Shown: positions 1-10,600, counted from the stretch's first letter. The stretch is 64,000 nucleotides of DNA from Phycisphaerae bacterium (GCA_030448225.1 JAUJNJ010000022.1:3799-67798); one strand, 5' to 3'. Program-made: numbers and translations. The notes: a model not told the origin generated them from the sequence alone.

Positions 1-47
1 CCGGCGAGGTGACGCTCGGGTCGCTCGAACGGGTCAAGCTCGCGTAA
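1..47 (+). CDS. C-terminal end of an unidentified protein
   Basis: The window opens inside a plus-strand reading frame (frame 3) that ends with a TAA at 45-47. Only 14 codons are visible, reading GEVTLGSLERVKLA. Codon choice is GC-ending as in neighbouring genes. Too little remains to name a family, and a chance open frame cannot be excluded. Confidence 0.35.
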   Translation, partial: GEVTLGSLERVKLA

Positions 48-157
48 GTCTTCCGCGCGGCGCACTGAACGTTGACCGTTTAGCCTCGCTGTTTACCGGG
101 CGAACTCGCGAGCCGGCCGGAGCGGTTCTTGGCCGACAGCCGCATCCTCGAGCGAAT

Positions 158-259
158 GTCATCCCCGAGGAGAGCGGTAGCCACCCGACGCATCTCGGGA
201 TGGTGGAACGCGCCGCCTCCGTCCCGAGATGGGTCGTCGCTGTCGCTCCTCGGGATGAC
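158..259. repeat. Long imperfect inverted repeat (GTCATCC word family)
   Basis: A left arm beginning GTCATCCCCGAGGAG (from 158) is complementary to a right arm ending CTCCTCGGGATGAC (to 259). A second inner pair, CATCTCGGGATGG and CCGTCCCGAGATG, nests inside. The same type of element, with the word GTCATCCTGAGCG, occurs at 50185-50303. No coding function is apparent. Confidence 0.7.
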
Positions 260-383
260 GCTGCTCTGTCGCGACGACTGTTACACCCTGTCCGCCCGCG
301 CACGCGATTGGAACGAAGGCTCCTCGACAACGACATGCCTTCGCTCCGGACGCGGCGATTAGAAGTACTCAAACGCAGAAACA

Positions 384-421
384 CCGACGCCCGGCGCGAT
401 TGCGCCGGGCGTCGGGGTTTT
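384..421 (+). terminator. Rho-independent terminator
   Basis: A perfect 14-bp stem (384-397 with 402-415) with a GATT loop is followed by GGTTTTAGTT on the plus strand. This is a classic intrinsic terminator. It lies 340 bp beyond the only upstream plus-strand gene end. It could also protect the 3' end of the minus-strand gspE-like gene, which ends at 454. Confidence 0.8.
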
Positions 422-453
422 AGTTAGATCGACAAACCCTCGATGGGTTATTA

Positions 454-2703
454 TTACATGATAGTCTGGCCGACCACCTCATCCAAGCTCGTGATTCCGT
501 CGTTAATAGCCTACAGGCCGCTCTGGCGGCGCGTGCGCCTGGCGCGCGTGCGGGCCACGGCGCGGTGCACCTGCGTGCTGGCATGCTTCACGATCATGTC
601 GCGCATCTCGTCGTCGAGCAGCATGATCTCGTAGATGCCCTGCCGGCCGCGGTAGCCGGTGTTGTTGCAGTTGTCGCACCCCTTGCCGAAGAAGAACGTC
701 TGCTTGCCGGCGACCTCTCGGAGCGGAGGTCGAGCTCCATGAGCTGTTCCTCGGTCGGCACGTACGGCTCCTTGCACTTCTGGCACAGCCGCCGCACGAG
801 CGGCTGGGCGACGATCCCTCGAGCACGGCCGTCACGAGGAACGGCTCGAGGCCGAGGTCGAGCAGTCGGGCGATCGCCGACGGCGCGTCGTTCGTGTGGA
901 GCGTGCTGAACACCAGGTGGCCGGTGAGACGCCTCTGCACGGGAGATCTCGGCCGTCTCCTTGTCGCGGATCTCGCCGACGAGGATCGTGTCCGGGTCCT
1001 GTCGCAGCATCGCGCGCAGGATGCGGCCGAACGTCAGCTCGATCTCGGGCTTGATCTGGCACTCGATGATGCCGTCGATGTCGTACTCGACCGGGTCCTC
1101 GGCGGTGATCAGCTTCGCTGGGGTCGTTCGCTCGGCGCAGGGCCGAGTAGAGCGTGGTCGTCTTGCCCGAGCCGGTCGGGCCGGTGACGATCACGATGCC
1201 GTTGGGCTTGTGGATCAGCTGGCGGATCGTGTTCAGGTCGTCGTCGCGCATGCCGAGGCGGTCGAGGTCGAGGCTGACGTTGCCCTGGTCGAGCACCTGC
1301 ATGACGACCGCCTCGCCGAACATCGTCGGCAGCACGTTGACGCGCAGGTCGATCGGCTGGTTGTTCACGTTCAGCTCGATGCGACCGTCCTGCGGCATGC
1401 GCCGCTCGGCGATGTCGAGGTTCGCCATGACCTTCACGCGCGAGCTGATGGCGGCGGCGATGTGCGAGGGCGGCGGCATCATCTCGTAGAGGACGCCGTC
1501 GATGCAAGCGCATCTTGAACTCGTCCTCGAACGGCTCGAAGTGGATGTCCGACGCCTTGTCCTTGATCGCCTGGAGCAGCACGAGGTTGATCAGCTTGCG
1601 GACCGGGTTGGAGTCGGCCGCGTCCTTGAGCGTGTCGAGGTCGATCGACTCGCCCCGGTTCTTCAGGTCCTTGAGGGTCGAGTCGGTGTTCAACTCGCTG
1701 AGGATGTCGCCGAGGCTGTCCGCCGCGGTGTTGTACAGCTTGTTGATCATCTTCTCGAGCTGCTCGGGGTCGGCGAGCATCGGCTTGACGTCGTAGCCGT
1801 AGTGGGCCCGCAGATCGTCGAGCGCGCGGTAGTTGTCGTGGCTCGCCATGGCGACCACGAGCTTGCCGGCCGGGTCGAACTCGATCGGCAGGACCTTCTG
1901 CGTCGTGGCGATCTGGCGCGGGGACGGCGGCGACGACGTTCGGCGGATCGTGCGGCCCTCGAGGTTGACGTACTCGTACCCGAGCTTGTGCGGCCGAGCG
2001 CGAAGTTCAGGTCGGCGTCCTTCACGTAGCCGAGGTCGACGAGGATGCGGCCCAGCCGCGCCGCCCTTGCTCTTCTGGAACGTCGCCAGGCCTCGACGAC
2101 CTGCTCGCGGTTGACCTTCCCATCTTCGTCAGCACGCGGCCGATCGGGCGGCCCTTGAGCTCGGCGATCGGCGGCGGGCCGCCTGCGGGGGCGGCGGCCG
2201 GCGGGGGGCGGGGGCCGCGCCCGCGGGACGCGCGGGGGCGGCGGCGGACGCGCCCGGCGGGACGCGCGGGGCGGGCGCGCCCGGCTGGACGCCGGCGCCG
2301 GTCGCGGCGCGCCGGGCGGGCGCGCCCGGGCCGGGGCGCGCCGGCGGCGCGCGTCGGGACGGGCGCGTTCGACGGGCGGCCGGCCGGGCACGCCGCTCGC
2401 GGGGCGCGGCGCGCCGGGGACGATCGCGGGGTTCGGACGGGCCGTGGCCGGGCGCGCGGCAGCGCCGGCGGGCTTCGTGCCGGCGCGTCGGACAGGGCGT
2501 ACGGGTCGTCCTTGGCGGACGGCACGACCTTGTTCGCCGGCATCCCCGCCGGGGTCGGCGGCGCGCTGGCGCCGATCTCCAGCGCCCTTGGGGGTCGTGT
2601 TCGGGTTCGGCGGCCGGCATGCCGGCGGGCGCGGTTCGTGCGGTTGGGGTCCTGCGGGGGCGCCGGACGGCGACGGGGCGGCGGGCGGGGTGGCTCGGGA
2701 CAT
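454..2703 (-). CDS. gspE: GspE/PilB-type secretion ATPase, frame-disrupted
   Basis: This is a hexameric ATPase powering type II secretion or type IV pilus assembly at the inner membrane. Pieces in different frames join in the right order: an Ala/Pro-rich linker of about 150 residues, an MshEN-type N-domain (REQVVEAW, then [20 protein letters not shown]), ASDIHFEPF, Walker [11 protein letters not shown], the [12 protein letters not shown]alker B region, [16 protein letters not shown], and the zinc cysteines CQKC and CDNC. The start is the ATG at 2703, with AGGAAGAGG just upstream. At least five frameshifts are needed. Near the C-terminus an in-frame TAG (about 511) interrupts the frame, but the same frame continues as [18 protein letters not shown] to a TAA at 454, the normal family ending. 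The long acidic-poor A/P/R-rich N-terminal linker is unusual. It is paralogous to the intact copy at 4182-5960. Confidence 0.8.
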
Positions 2704-2725
2704 AATCTACCTCTTCCTATTTTGA

Positions 2726-2815
2726 TTTTGGGTTGCGGATTTTGGATTGAACAGGCACGACTCCGGGGGCGCGGTTCGTCCCACGATCCGAAATCGCAAA
2801 TCCAAAATCCAAAAT
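2726..2815. repeat. Imperfect palindrome of ATTTTGGATT words
   Basis: The left part (2726-2751) carries ATTTTGGG...GGATTTTGGATT and the right part (2784-2815) carries its complement AATCCAAAATCCAAAAT. AT-rich for this genome, it sits between pilT and the broken gspE, both on the minus strand. It belongs to the intergenic palindrome class seen throughout the window. Confidence 0.65.
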
Positions 2816-2822
2816 ACGCGGT

Positions 2823-4057
2823 TCACTTCTTCTGCTGCATCTTCAACATGCGCTCGCGGTTGGCCTGGATCAGCGCGCTTCTCGGCCTCGCCGTTGGCCT
2901 TGGCCTTGGCCCCGTCGCCGCCGGCCGCCGCCGGGCCGCCGCCCTCCTCGACCTCGGCGAGCAGCGCGTCGTCGGCCTTGGTGACCATCAGGCCGCTGCT
3001 GCATCTTGTCGACCATCTGGCCGGGGTTCTTGCTCTTGTCGATCGCCTCTTCCATGCTGATCTTGCCGCTGGTGAACAGGGCCCACAAGTGGTCGTCGAG
3101 CAGCTGCATGCCGAAGCGCTTGCCGGTCTGGATCTCGGAGTCGATGCGGAAGCTCTTGTTCTCGCGGATCAGGTTCTGGATGCCCGGCGTCACGTACATG
3201 AACTCGTACGCCGCGACCATGCCGTCGGTGTCGACGCGCGGGCACAGCGCCTGGCTCAGCACGGCGATCAGGTTGCCGGCCAACTGCACGCGGACCTGCT
3301 CCTGCTGGTCGGTCGGGAACGCGTCGATCAGGCGGTTGATCGTCGACGCGGCGCCCGACGTGTGGAGCGTGCCGAAGACGAGGTGCCCGGTCTCGGCGGC
3401 GGTGATGGCGGAGCTGATCGTCACGAGGTCGCGCATCTCGCCGACGAGCATCACGTCCGGGTCCTGCCGCAGCGCGCGGCGCAGCGCCTCGGAGAAGCTC
3501 GGGCAGTCGGTGCCGATCTCGCGCTGCACGACCACCGACTTCTTGTGCGGGTGGTAGTACTCGATCGGCTCCTCCATCGTGATGATGTGCTTGTCGTAGT
3601 TGATGTTGATGTAGTTGATCATCGCCGCCAGCGTCGTGGTCTTGCCCGAGCCGGTCGGCCCGGTGACCAGGAACATCCCGCGGGGGCGGCGGCAGATCTG
3701 CTCGGCCATCTTCGGCAGGCCGATCTGCTCGAACGTCAGCAGCGTGTTGGGGATCCGCCGCAGCACCATGCTGGCGTACCCCTTCTGCTTGAAGATCGCG
3801 ACGCGGAAGCGCGCCTCGGTGCCGTAGGCGAAGCCGAAGTCGCCGCTGCCGGTCTCCTCGAACTCCTGCTGGATGCGCTCGGGCGTGATCGACTTCATCA
3901 GCGCCATCGTGTCCTCGGCCTCGAGGACCTTCGTCTGCAGCTCGCGCATCCCGCCGTGCAGGCGCAGCACCGGCGGCTTGCCGACGGCCAGGTGCAGGTC
4001 GCTGGCCTTCTTCTTCACGACGGTCTCGAGCAATCGGTCAATCTGAATCGTTGCCAT
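2823..4057 (-). CDS. pilT: PilT twitching-motility ATPase
   Basis: PilT is the hexameric ATPase that retracts type IV pili from the cytoplasmic side of the inner membrane. Residues 1-354 are unbroken: the N-domain with ASDLHLAVGKPP (18-29), Walker A GPTGSGKT (133-140), acidic Asp box ITMEEPIEY (159-167), Walker B region LVGEMRD (204-210), His box HLVFGTLHT (225-233), and a GIQNLIRE motif (292-299) matching the retraction-specific AIRNLIRE. After KMQQ the frame slips twice. The restored tail reads MVTKADDALLAEVEEGGG and then LIQANRERMLKMQQKK, ending with TGA at 2823. The start is the ATG at 4057. It lies between two assembly ATPases, consistent with a pilus or secretion cluster. Confidence 0.93.
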
Positions 4058-4085
4058 GGCGTACTCAGTTGCTAATGGCCAGGAG

Positions 4086-4175
4086 AAGTTGCTAGTTGCT
4101 CGTCGTCAGTTGCCGGTCAATGCCCGCCGCGTCGTCGCGTCCTTCGCTAGCAACCAGCGACTGACAACTTCCCGA
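4086..4175. repeat. Imperfect inverted repeat of GTTGCTAGTTGC words
   Basis: Words such as GAAGTTGCTAGTTGC and GTCAGTTGC (from 4086) recur in inverted form as GCTAGCAACCAGCGACTGACAACTT towards 4175 (shown in pieces: GCTAGCAACC and GACTGACAACTT). It fills nearly the whole gap between pilT and pilB on the minus strand. Confidence 0.55.
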
Positions 4176-4181
4176 TCATCC

Positions 4182-5960
4182 TCACCCGGTGACGATGCCC
4201 TCGACCTGCGCGACCTTCACGATTTCCTCGGCCGTCGTGGTGCCGTTGAGCACCTTGGCGCGGCCGTCGTGGAGCAGGCTTCGCATGCCGCCGGAGAGGG
4301 CGGCCTTGCGGATCTTGTTGGTCGGGGCGCGCTCGAAGGCCATGTTCCGGATCTCGGTGTTCATCTGCATCATCTCGAAGATGCCGACGCGCCCGCGGAA
4401 CCCGATGCCGCCGCAGTACTCGCACCCGCGCGGCTTGTAGATCGTCTTCTCCTTCAGGTCGCCCTCGCCGATGCCGGCGAGCTTCAGCCACATCGGGTCC
4501 GGCTCGCGGTCGGGCTGCTTGCACTTGGGGCACAGCACCCGGATCAGCCGCTGCGCCAGCACCGCCTGGATCGAGCTGGCGACGAGGAACGGCTTGACGC
4601 CCATGTCGATCAGGCGGGTGATCGCGCCGGGCGCGTCGTTCGTGTGCAGCGTACTGAACACCAGGTGGCCGGTGAGCGCGGCCTGGATGGCGACCTCGGC
4701 CACCTCCATGTCGCGAATTTCGCCGACGAGGATGATGTTCGGCGCCTGGCGGAGCATCGCGCGGAGGATCTTGCTGAACGACAGCCCGATCGCCTCGCGG
4801 ACCTGGCACTGGTTGATGCCGACGAAGTTGTACTCGACCGGGTCCTCGGCGGTGATGATCTTGCGGTCGGGGCGGTTCAGCTCGTTGAGCGCGCCGTAGA
4901 GCGTGGTCGTCTTGCCCGAGCCGGTCGGCCCGGTCACGAGGAAGATGCCGTTGGGCCGCTTGATGATCTTCTGGAACGCCTTGTAGTCCTCGTCCTCGAA
5001 GCCGAGGTTCTGGATGCCGATTCGGACGCTGTCGGGGCGCAGGATACGCAGCACGACCGACTCGCCGTGGTACGCCGGCAGCGTGCTGACGCGGAAGTCG
5101 ATGTTCGCCTTGTCGACCGTCAGCTTGATGCGGCCGTCCTGCGGGAGGCGCTTCTCGGCGATGTCGATGCCGGCCATGATCTTCAGGCGGCTGATCAGCG
5201 GGCCCCTCATGCGGAGCGGGATGCGGTCGCGCTCGACGCACTCGCCGTCGATGCGGTAGCGGACGCGCACGCGGTCCTTCATCGGCTCGATGTGGATGTC
5301 GCTCGCGCGGCTGCGGACGGCCTCGGCGATCATCGCCTGCACGAGCTTGATGATCGGCGCCTGCGTCGGGTCGTTGTCGCTCGCGGTCTCGCCCACGCCG
5401 AGGTCGATCGACTTGTCGATCGAGCGGTCGACCGACTTGTCCATCGAGCGGTCCAGCGTCTTGTCGACCGAGTCCTTCAGCCGGTCGATCGTCCGGTCCA
5501 TCGTCTTGTCGATCGTGTTCGCCGCGGTCGTGTTCATCATCTCGTCGATGATCGACTTGATGCGCCCGCGCGGCGCGAGACTCGTGCGGATCTCCTTGTG
5601 CAGGCGGAACCGCAGGATGTCGAGCATCTCCAGGTCGAGCGGGTCGTGCACGACGACCTTCAGCCGACCGTTCTCGCTGCCCAGCGGCAGGATCAGGTAC
5701 TTGCGCATCAGGTCTTCGGGCATCAGCGCGACGGCGTTGGACGGGACGGTGTTGCGGTCGAGCTCGACGTACTCCATGTTGTGCTGCGACGCCAACGCCT
5801 TGTAGACGTTGCTCTCGGAGCACAGCTTCAGGTCCACCAGCGCCTCGCCGATCCGCAGGCCCTTGGCCTTGGCGTGGTCCAGCGCCTTGGTCACCTCCTT
5901 CATGGAGATGATGCCCCACTCGACCAGCGCCTCGCCTAGCTTCTTTTGCGTCTTGGACAT
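4182..5960 (-). CDS. pilB: PilB/GspE-type pilus or secretion ATPase
   Basis: This intact 592-residue ATPase drives pilus extension or type II secretion. Domains in order: MshEN N-domain (1-130), a linker, DIHIEPMKDRVRVRYRIDGE (221-240), Walker A GPTGSGKT (344-351), AEDPVEYNFVGINQCQV (371-387), LVGEIRDMEVAE (411-422), the His box [10 protein letters not shown] (433-442), and zinc cysteines C477, C480, C513 and C516. The ATG at 5960 opens an MSKTQKKLGEALVEW N-terminus that matches family starts. The oddity is the linker at residues about 149-186. It is a run of nine or so tetrapeptides of the type (I/M/L/V)-D-(K/R)-(T/S), encoded by 12-bp tandem units. A helical spacer is likely, but its role is unknown. 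Confidence 0.95.
   Translation of the reverse strand: MSKTQKKLGEALVEWGIISMKEVTKALDHAKAKGLRIGEALVDLKLCSESNVYKALASQHNMEYVELDRNTVPSNAVALMPEDLMRKYLILPLGSENGRLKVVVHDPLDLEMLDILRFRLHKEIRTSLAPRGRIKSIIDEMMNTTAANTIDKTMDRTIDRLKDSVDKTLDRSMDKSVDRSIDKSIDLGVGETASDNDPTQAPIIKLVQAMIAEAVRSRASDIHIEPMKDRVRVRYRIDGECVERDRIPLRMRGPLISRLKIMAGIDIAEKRLPQDGRIKLTVDKANIDFRVSTLPAYHGESVVLRILRPDSVRIGIQNLGFEDEDYKAFQKIIKRPNGIFLVTGPTGSGKTTTLYGALNELNRPDRKIITAEDPVEYNFVGINQCQVREAIGLSFSKILRAMLRQAPNIILVGEIRDMEVAEVAIQAALTGHLVFSTLHTNDAPGAITRLIDMGVKPFLVASSIQAVLAQRLIRVLCPKCKQPDREPDPMWLKLAGIGEGDLKEKTIYKPRGCEYCGGIGFRGRVGIFEMMQMNTEIRNMAFERAPTNKIRKAALSGGMRSLLHDGRAKVLNGTTTAEEIVKVAQVEGIVTG
5405..5522. repeat. 12-bp tandem repeat inside pilB
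   Basis: Units such as TTGTCGATCGAG and CGGTCGACCGAC alternate with a 12-bp period on the plus strand. They encode the alternating IDKS/VDRS tetrapeptides of the PilB linker. The reading frame is kept, so copy number could vary without breaking the protein. Confidence 0.8.
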
Positions 5961-6696
5961 GCGGCACGACTCCTGGTGATGCGTGACTCTCGCGGTGCGG
6001 CGGCGGCGGCGACGGCAGCGGCGTGCTGGACGCGCGGGCGTTCGGCGGGCGGGCCGACGATGCTCGGCGCCGATCCTTCCGGCCGGCCCGACCGACGGCG
6101 GGAGGAAGGGCCGATGATATCAGAGGGGGACGAGCGCCGGCGGGATCGCGATCCGATCGGGCGGCACCCGAACCGTGACCCTCGAACTCCGGTGACGACC
6201 GCCTCGCCTGTCCGCGCCGCCGGCGGGCCCGCCTCCGCCACCAACGCACCGCCCGGCCGGACCACGCGCCGCCGGGCGGCGACACACTTCAGTTTAATCC
6301 CGCGTTGCGATAAAAGGCACAACGACGCCGCGCCGGCCCAACAATCGCGGCGGGTAAAACAGATCGCCGGTGAAGGTGCCGAATGCCGCCCGTCGGCACG
6401 GCCGGGGCACGCGGCGGGGGCCACGGCGGGCGACGCCGTCAATTGTACGACAGTCGCGATCGCCCCGCCCATCCGGACGACCGATTTTATCGGCCCGAGT
6501 TGATGTTTCTCCAGCGAGTTCAGCGGCGGACGGATCGACCACGCTCGGTATGATGCCGCCGCCGCGGCGCGCGACCCTTCGCGGCTTGAACGGTGCGGAC
6601 GGGCGCGGTGGGAATCGACAACAGCAACGCACAGCGGCGGGGGAAGCCCAGCCGTCCGTGGTTGAGCCTATCCAACGGCCAAACGATGCCCCGTCC
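5961..6696. other. Intergenic region between divergent pilB and comEC
   Basis: About 740 bp lie between the pilB start (minus) and the comEC start (plus). Reading frames are low-complexity Arg/Pro/Ala shadows with no recognisable domain. Promoters for both neighbours should lie here, but no convincing -35/-10 pair was found. Confidence 0.4.
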
Positions 6697-9207
6697 ATGA
6701 CGGACCCCACCGCCTCACCTCCGTCACGACTCAGCACCATCGCCCGGCGGCCGGCGCCGCCGGCGGCGGGCTGCTTCATCGTCGGCATCGTCGTACACGC
6801 GGTGCCGCCGGGCGCTGCTGCTGCTGTGGCTCGCGTCGCTGGCCGGAAGCGCCGCGGTGGCCCGCCGCTCGTCGCCGCGAAGCTTCCTGCCGCGCTGGGG
6901 TTGGCCGTGGCCGGCGCCGCGGCGCGCAGCTCGAGGGCTACTTCTACCCGCGGAGCCACGTCGGCCTGTTCGCCGCCGACGGCCGCGCCTCGCGCAGCTC
7001 GAGCGCGCGTCGACGACCCGCCGCGCGTGCTGACCAACCGCTTCGAGACCGACCGCCCGCTGCCGCCGAAGCAGGTGACGCGCGCGACCGTGACCCGCGT
7101 CCGCACGCCGGTTGGGAGCCGGCGAGCGGGGCCGTCCTCGTGCAGGTCGCCCAGCCCCACCCGCAGCTCGAGGCCGGGCAGACGATCCGCGTGCTGGGCA
7201 TGCTCCAGCGTCCCGCGCGCCGGCGATGAACCTGGGGCAGTTCGACTACCCGCTACTACCGCGACCAGCGGGTCCTGGCGTCGGTCCAGATCCCGCAGGC
7301 CGGCAACATCCGGATCCTCGACGCGCCCCCGCCCGGCCTCGCCGCGGCGGGGCGAACAGGTCCGCTGACTGCTCGCCGCCGGCTTCCCGGCCGAGCGGTC
7401 GCTCGACCACGCTGCCGCTGCGCGCTGCTCCTCGGCGACGGCGACCCGGAGCTTCGCGACGTGCAGGAGCAGTTCCGCCGCACCGGCACCAGCCACCACC
7501 TCGCGATCAGCGGCCTGCACGTCGCGGTGCTGGGCGGCCTCGTGTGGTGGACGTGCCGCCTGCTCCGCGTGCGCCCGCGCGGGCGCGGGCGGTGGGGATG
7601 ACGGCGTTCGTCGTCCTCTACGGCGTGGTGACGCGCTGCCGTCGCCGCCGGTCGTTCGGTCGGTGCTGCTCTGCCTCGCCTTCGGCGTCGCTTCGCCGGC
7701 CGCCGCGCGATCGACCCGGTGCAACTGCTGGCGATGAGCGTCCTGGCGATGCTGATCTACCAGCCGCTCGACCTGTACAACGCCGGCTTCCAGCTCAGCT
7801 TCGGCACCGTGCTGGGGCTGATGCTCTTCACGAAGCCGATGCTCGCGTTCTTCACGCCCGACGACGCCGACGCCCGCGTGCTGGCCGCCCTGCACCAGCA
7901 CGTCGGCCAGGCCGAGTACGCCAGCTGCTGGCTCGACCGCTGGGCCTGACCAACGCGCTGGCGGCGGGCCTCGTGGCGTGGGGCGGTGTCGATGCCGCTG
8001 ATCATGTACCACTTCGGGCAGCTCAACCCGTGGGCGATCTTCGCCGGCATCCTGCCAGCGCCGCTCGTGTTCGCGTCGCTGATCGGCGGGCTGCTGGAAG
8101 GTCCGCTCACGCTGCTGTGGCCCGGGCTCGCGGAAACGTGGGCGACGCTGGCGTGGCCGGTGGAGGGGATGCGGCGGGCGGTCGACGCGCTGACGCACCT
8201 GCCCTGGGGCGACGTGCCGACCGCCCTCGCCGGGGACGACGTGCTGTTCTACCTCCTGCTCCTGACCGCCCTGCTCCCCTGCCCGCGGCCGGGCCTGCGC
8301 TGGTGGCCGCGGGCGCGGGCCAGCGCTGCCGCTGCTGATCTTCCTCCCGTTCCGCGGCGACGTGGCGCGGCAGGTTCTCTCGCCCGGCGAAGTGCGTGAC
8401 GCCTCGCCGTCAGCGCCGGCCAGTGCGCCGTGATCGAGCCGCCGTCGGGGCGGACCGTCCTCGTCGACGCCGGCTCCACGAGCCTGAGCGACCTGCTCGC
8501 CAAGTGCTCCGGCCCGTTCCTGCGCCGCCGGCAGTACACCGGCGTCGACACGGTCCTCGTCAGCCACGCCAACACGGACCACTTCAACGCCGTCGCCGAC
8601 GTCGTGGGCGGCTGCGCGAGGTGCTCGTCGGCGAATCGTTCGCCTTCGCCGCCGCCGGCAACCCCGCCGCCGCCGGCCTGCCGCGCGACCTCGACCGCCT
8701 CGAGCGCCCGCGCGCACGATCCTGCCTGGCGACGACCCGCCGCTCAGCGCGACACGCGGCTCGAAGTGCTCTGGCCGCCGAAGGGGTCGTTGCTGTCGCC
8801 GAACGACACGTCCCTCGTCGTCCGCCTGTCGCACGCCGGCCGGTCGGTCCTCTTCACCGGCGACATTCAGGACGACGCGATGGCCAACTCCTGAAGTCGC
8901 CGGACGCGCTGAGGGCCGACGTCCTCGTCGCCCCCCACCACGGCAGCGGCGAGGACGCGACCGCCGACTTCATCGCGGCCGTGAATCCCGCGACGATCGT
9001 CAGTTCCAACGACCGAACCCCTCACCGGGCAGCTGCCGTTTCGACGACATCGCCGCCGGCCGAACGCTGCTCCGCACGCACCGCCGCGGGTCGATCACGA
9101 TCAGCATCACACGCGAAGGGGAACTGCGGGTGGAAACGTTTCCTGGACGAGAAGGGACGGCCGGCGGAGGGAGGAAGGTAGGGGAGGGGCTGTGGCTCGT
9201 TTCCTAA
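6697..9207 (+). CDS. comEC: ComEC/Rec2 DNA-uptake channel, frame-disrupted
   Basis: ComEC carries single-stranded DNA across the inner membrane during natural transformation. Pieces in several frames follow the family order: an N-terminal membrane and DUF4131-like part (about 6760-7330), the Competence domain with HHLAISGLHVAVLGG (about 7495) and then LLAMSVLAMLIYQPLDLYNAGFQLSFG (7720-7805, in pieces), further membrane helices to about 8290, then a metallo-beta-lactamase-like domain with VIEPPSGRTVLVDAGS (8428), VLVSHANTDHFNA (8555) and VLVAPHHGSG (8930). The start ATG at 6697 (MTDPTASPPSRL) is the best candidate but uncertain. The frame ending LWLVS with TAA at 9205-9207 fits the C-terminus. 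At least eight frameshifts are needed. Nearby pilus ATPases fit a competence role. Confidence 0.82.
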
Positions 9208-9943
9208 TGCGCGCGTGCGTGAGTGTGCACGTTGCGAAGGGGCGGGAATAGCGTCCCATGATCCAACTGCCCCCTAGGGACCGATTCGGCAGGGAGCAGG
9301 ACTAACGCGTGCCTCGTCAGCCCCGCGACTGCTCTAATCGCGGCCGAATTGTGGTCGGGAACATTCAGGTGACGTAGGCGGAAAAGACGCGGACTGACTG
9401 CGAGCGGCGATCCGGTGACTATACGCCGATCTCCGCGGAGAACAAAGGAAGTATTACTGGCGTGGGTTCAGCCGGATGTACGGGGATGACCGCGGAGATG
9501 GCCCCGCTTGTCACGATTGACTGCGAGTACAAGGAAATCGAAAAGGGGAATCGGCTGGAGGTACTCCGAAGCCGAAATTCCTGTCTACCCGTTGATTCCG
9601 CGAGAGATCGGTGGCGGTCCCACTGGCACCTGATGTGGTGTTGGATGAAAACGAAGTTTTCGCGGGCCGCACGCACACGATGTTATGCCCAGCCCCGCCA
9701 AGAACAGTCTTTGCGCACTTACCGGCGCGGTGGTGCAAAATGTCAGTGCAAGACCGAATACGGACCCTGGGCTGACCGGGTCTTTTCTCCAGCGCCGCGC
9801 AATCCGGCTGCCATCGCCGAAGAAATCGCGGCAGCGGACTGGGACGCGGCAGGCAGAACGAGCACGTTGCCGCAATGCCCGGCGTCACGAGTCTTCTCAC
9901 CCCACCACTCCACCCGCCCCCAACCACCCCACCACCTCTACGC
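9208..9943. other. Unassigned stretch, lower GC than neighbours
   Basis: No protein family is recognisable on either strand. The segment 9280-9880 is visibly less GC-rich than its surroundings. A plus-strand frame (9462-9986) contains MAPLVTIDCEYKEIEKGN, which looks protein-like for about 25 residues before degrading. This may be a decayed gene or foreign DNA. The end (9890-9945) is a C-rich pyrimidine tract. Confidence 0.3.
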
Positions 9944-10379
9944 CTACCCGCGCGCCCGCGCTTGGCGAACAGCGCGTCGAGGCTGAAGCGGCCATGCCGG
10001 TGAGCAGGAAGCAGGCGGAGATCGCGAGGTAGAGTAAGCCGCCATCTCCTTCTTGGCGAACGGGTCGTTCCTGCGCGAGGAACGCGGCGGTGAACATCGT
10101 GGAGGCGACGAGGAACGCGGCCGCCGCGTGGCCGCGCCCGTGCTGCCAGCAGGATGCCGCCGCCGAACTCCGACAGGGCCGCCATCCACCCGAAGAACGT
10201 CGGGGCGGGGAAGCCGAGGTGGCCGGGGCGCCGGAGATGACCTGGCTCGGGTCCTGCACCTTGGACAGGCCGTGGGCGAAGGCCATCGCCAGGCCGGCGA
10301 AGAGCGCAGGACGAGCAGGCCGGCGTCCGCGATTGGCGAGCCGCCGCCGGGCGCCGCCGAGGAGGAGGGTCTTGATCAT
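9944..10379 (-). CDS. DoxX-family membrane protein, frame-disrupted
   Basis: DoxX/YphA-type proteins are small four-helix inner-membrane proteins linked to redox or thiol stress. Pieces join as LFAGLAMAFAHGLSKVQDP, MAALSEFGGGILLA, AAFLVASTMFTAAFLA, and LLYLAISACFLLTG ending FSLDALFAKR, the usual DoxX layout (about 140 residues). The start ATG at 10379 has GGAG six bases upstream. Three or so frameshifts are needed, and the exact stop is uncertain. Confidence 0.75.
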
Positions 10380-10496
10380 CGTTGATCTCCGGGTGAGGGA
10401 ACGAGGTTCCGCGCGGGTCGCACGCGCGGGATGATGTCGCCGTCGACCGTCGTCAAGGTAGAGACGCGCAAACGAAGATGACTCACCGTGGAGCCC

Positions 10497-10514
10497 CGCG
10501 TCTCCGCGGTTGAT
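10497..10514. repeat. Isolated copy of a palindrome word
   Basis: The word CGCGTCTCCGCGGTTGA sits here without a partner arm. It matches the right arm of the palindrome at 15955-16174 and the word at 43242-43259, so it looks like a degenerate member of the same dispersed family. The surrounding 10380-10600 gap has no recognisable gene. Confidence 0.45.
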
Positions 10515-10600
10515 CGGTTCATTCTATCGGACGCTCTATTAGTGTAGCCCCCCACCGTCGTCGCTCGTCGTCCCGCGGGGTGCCGCTCTTCGAGCGGCGG

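Larger units (their letters stand above)
48..453. other. Gene-poor stretch with inverted repeat and terminator
   Basis: No reading frame here resembles a known protein. The stretch contains a 100-bp inverted repeat (158-259) and a strong intrinsic terminator (384-421), both listed separately. Confidence 0.5.

Noticed and set aside
2747..4075. Plus-strand open frame opposite pilT
   Set aside because: It is an antisense shadow of PilT. The minus-strand protein carries all catalytic motifs.
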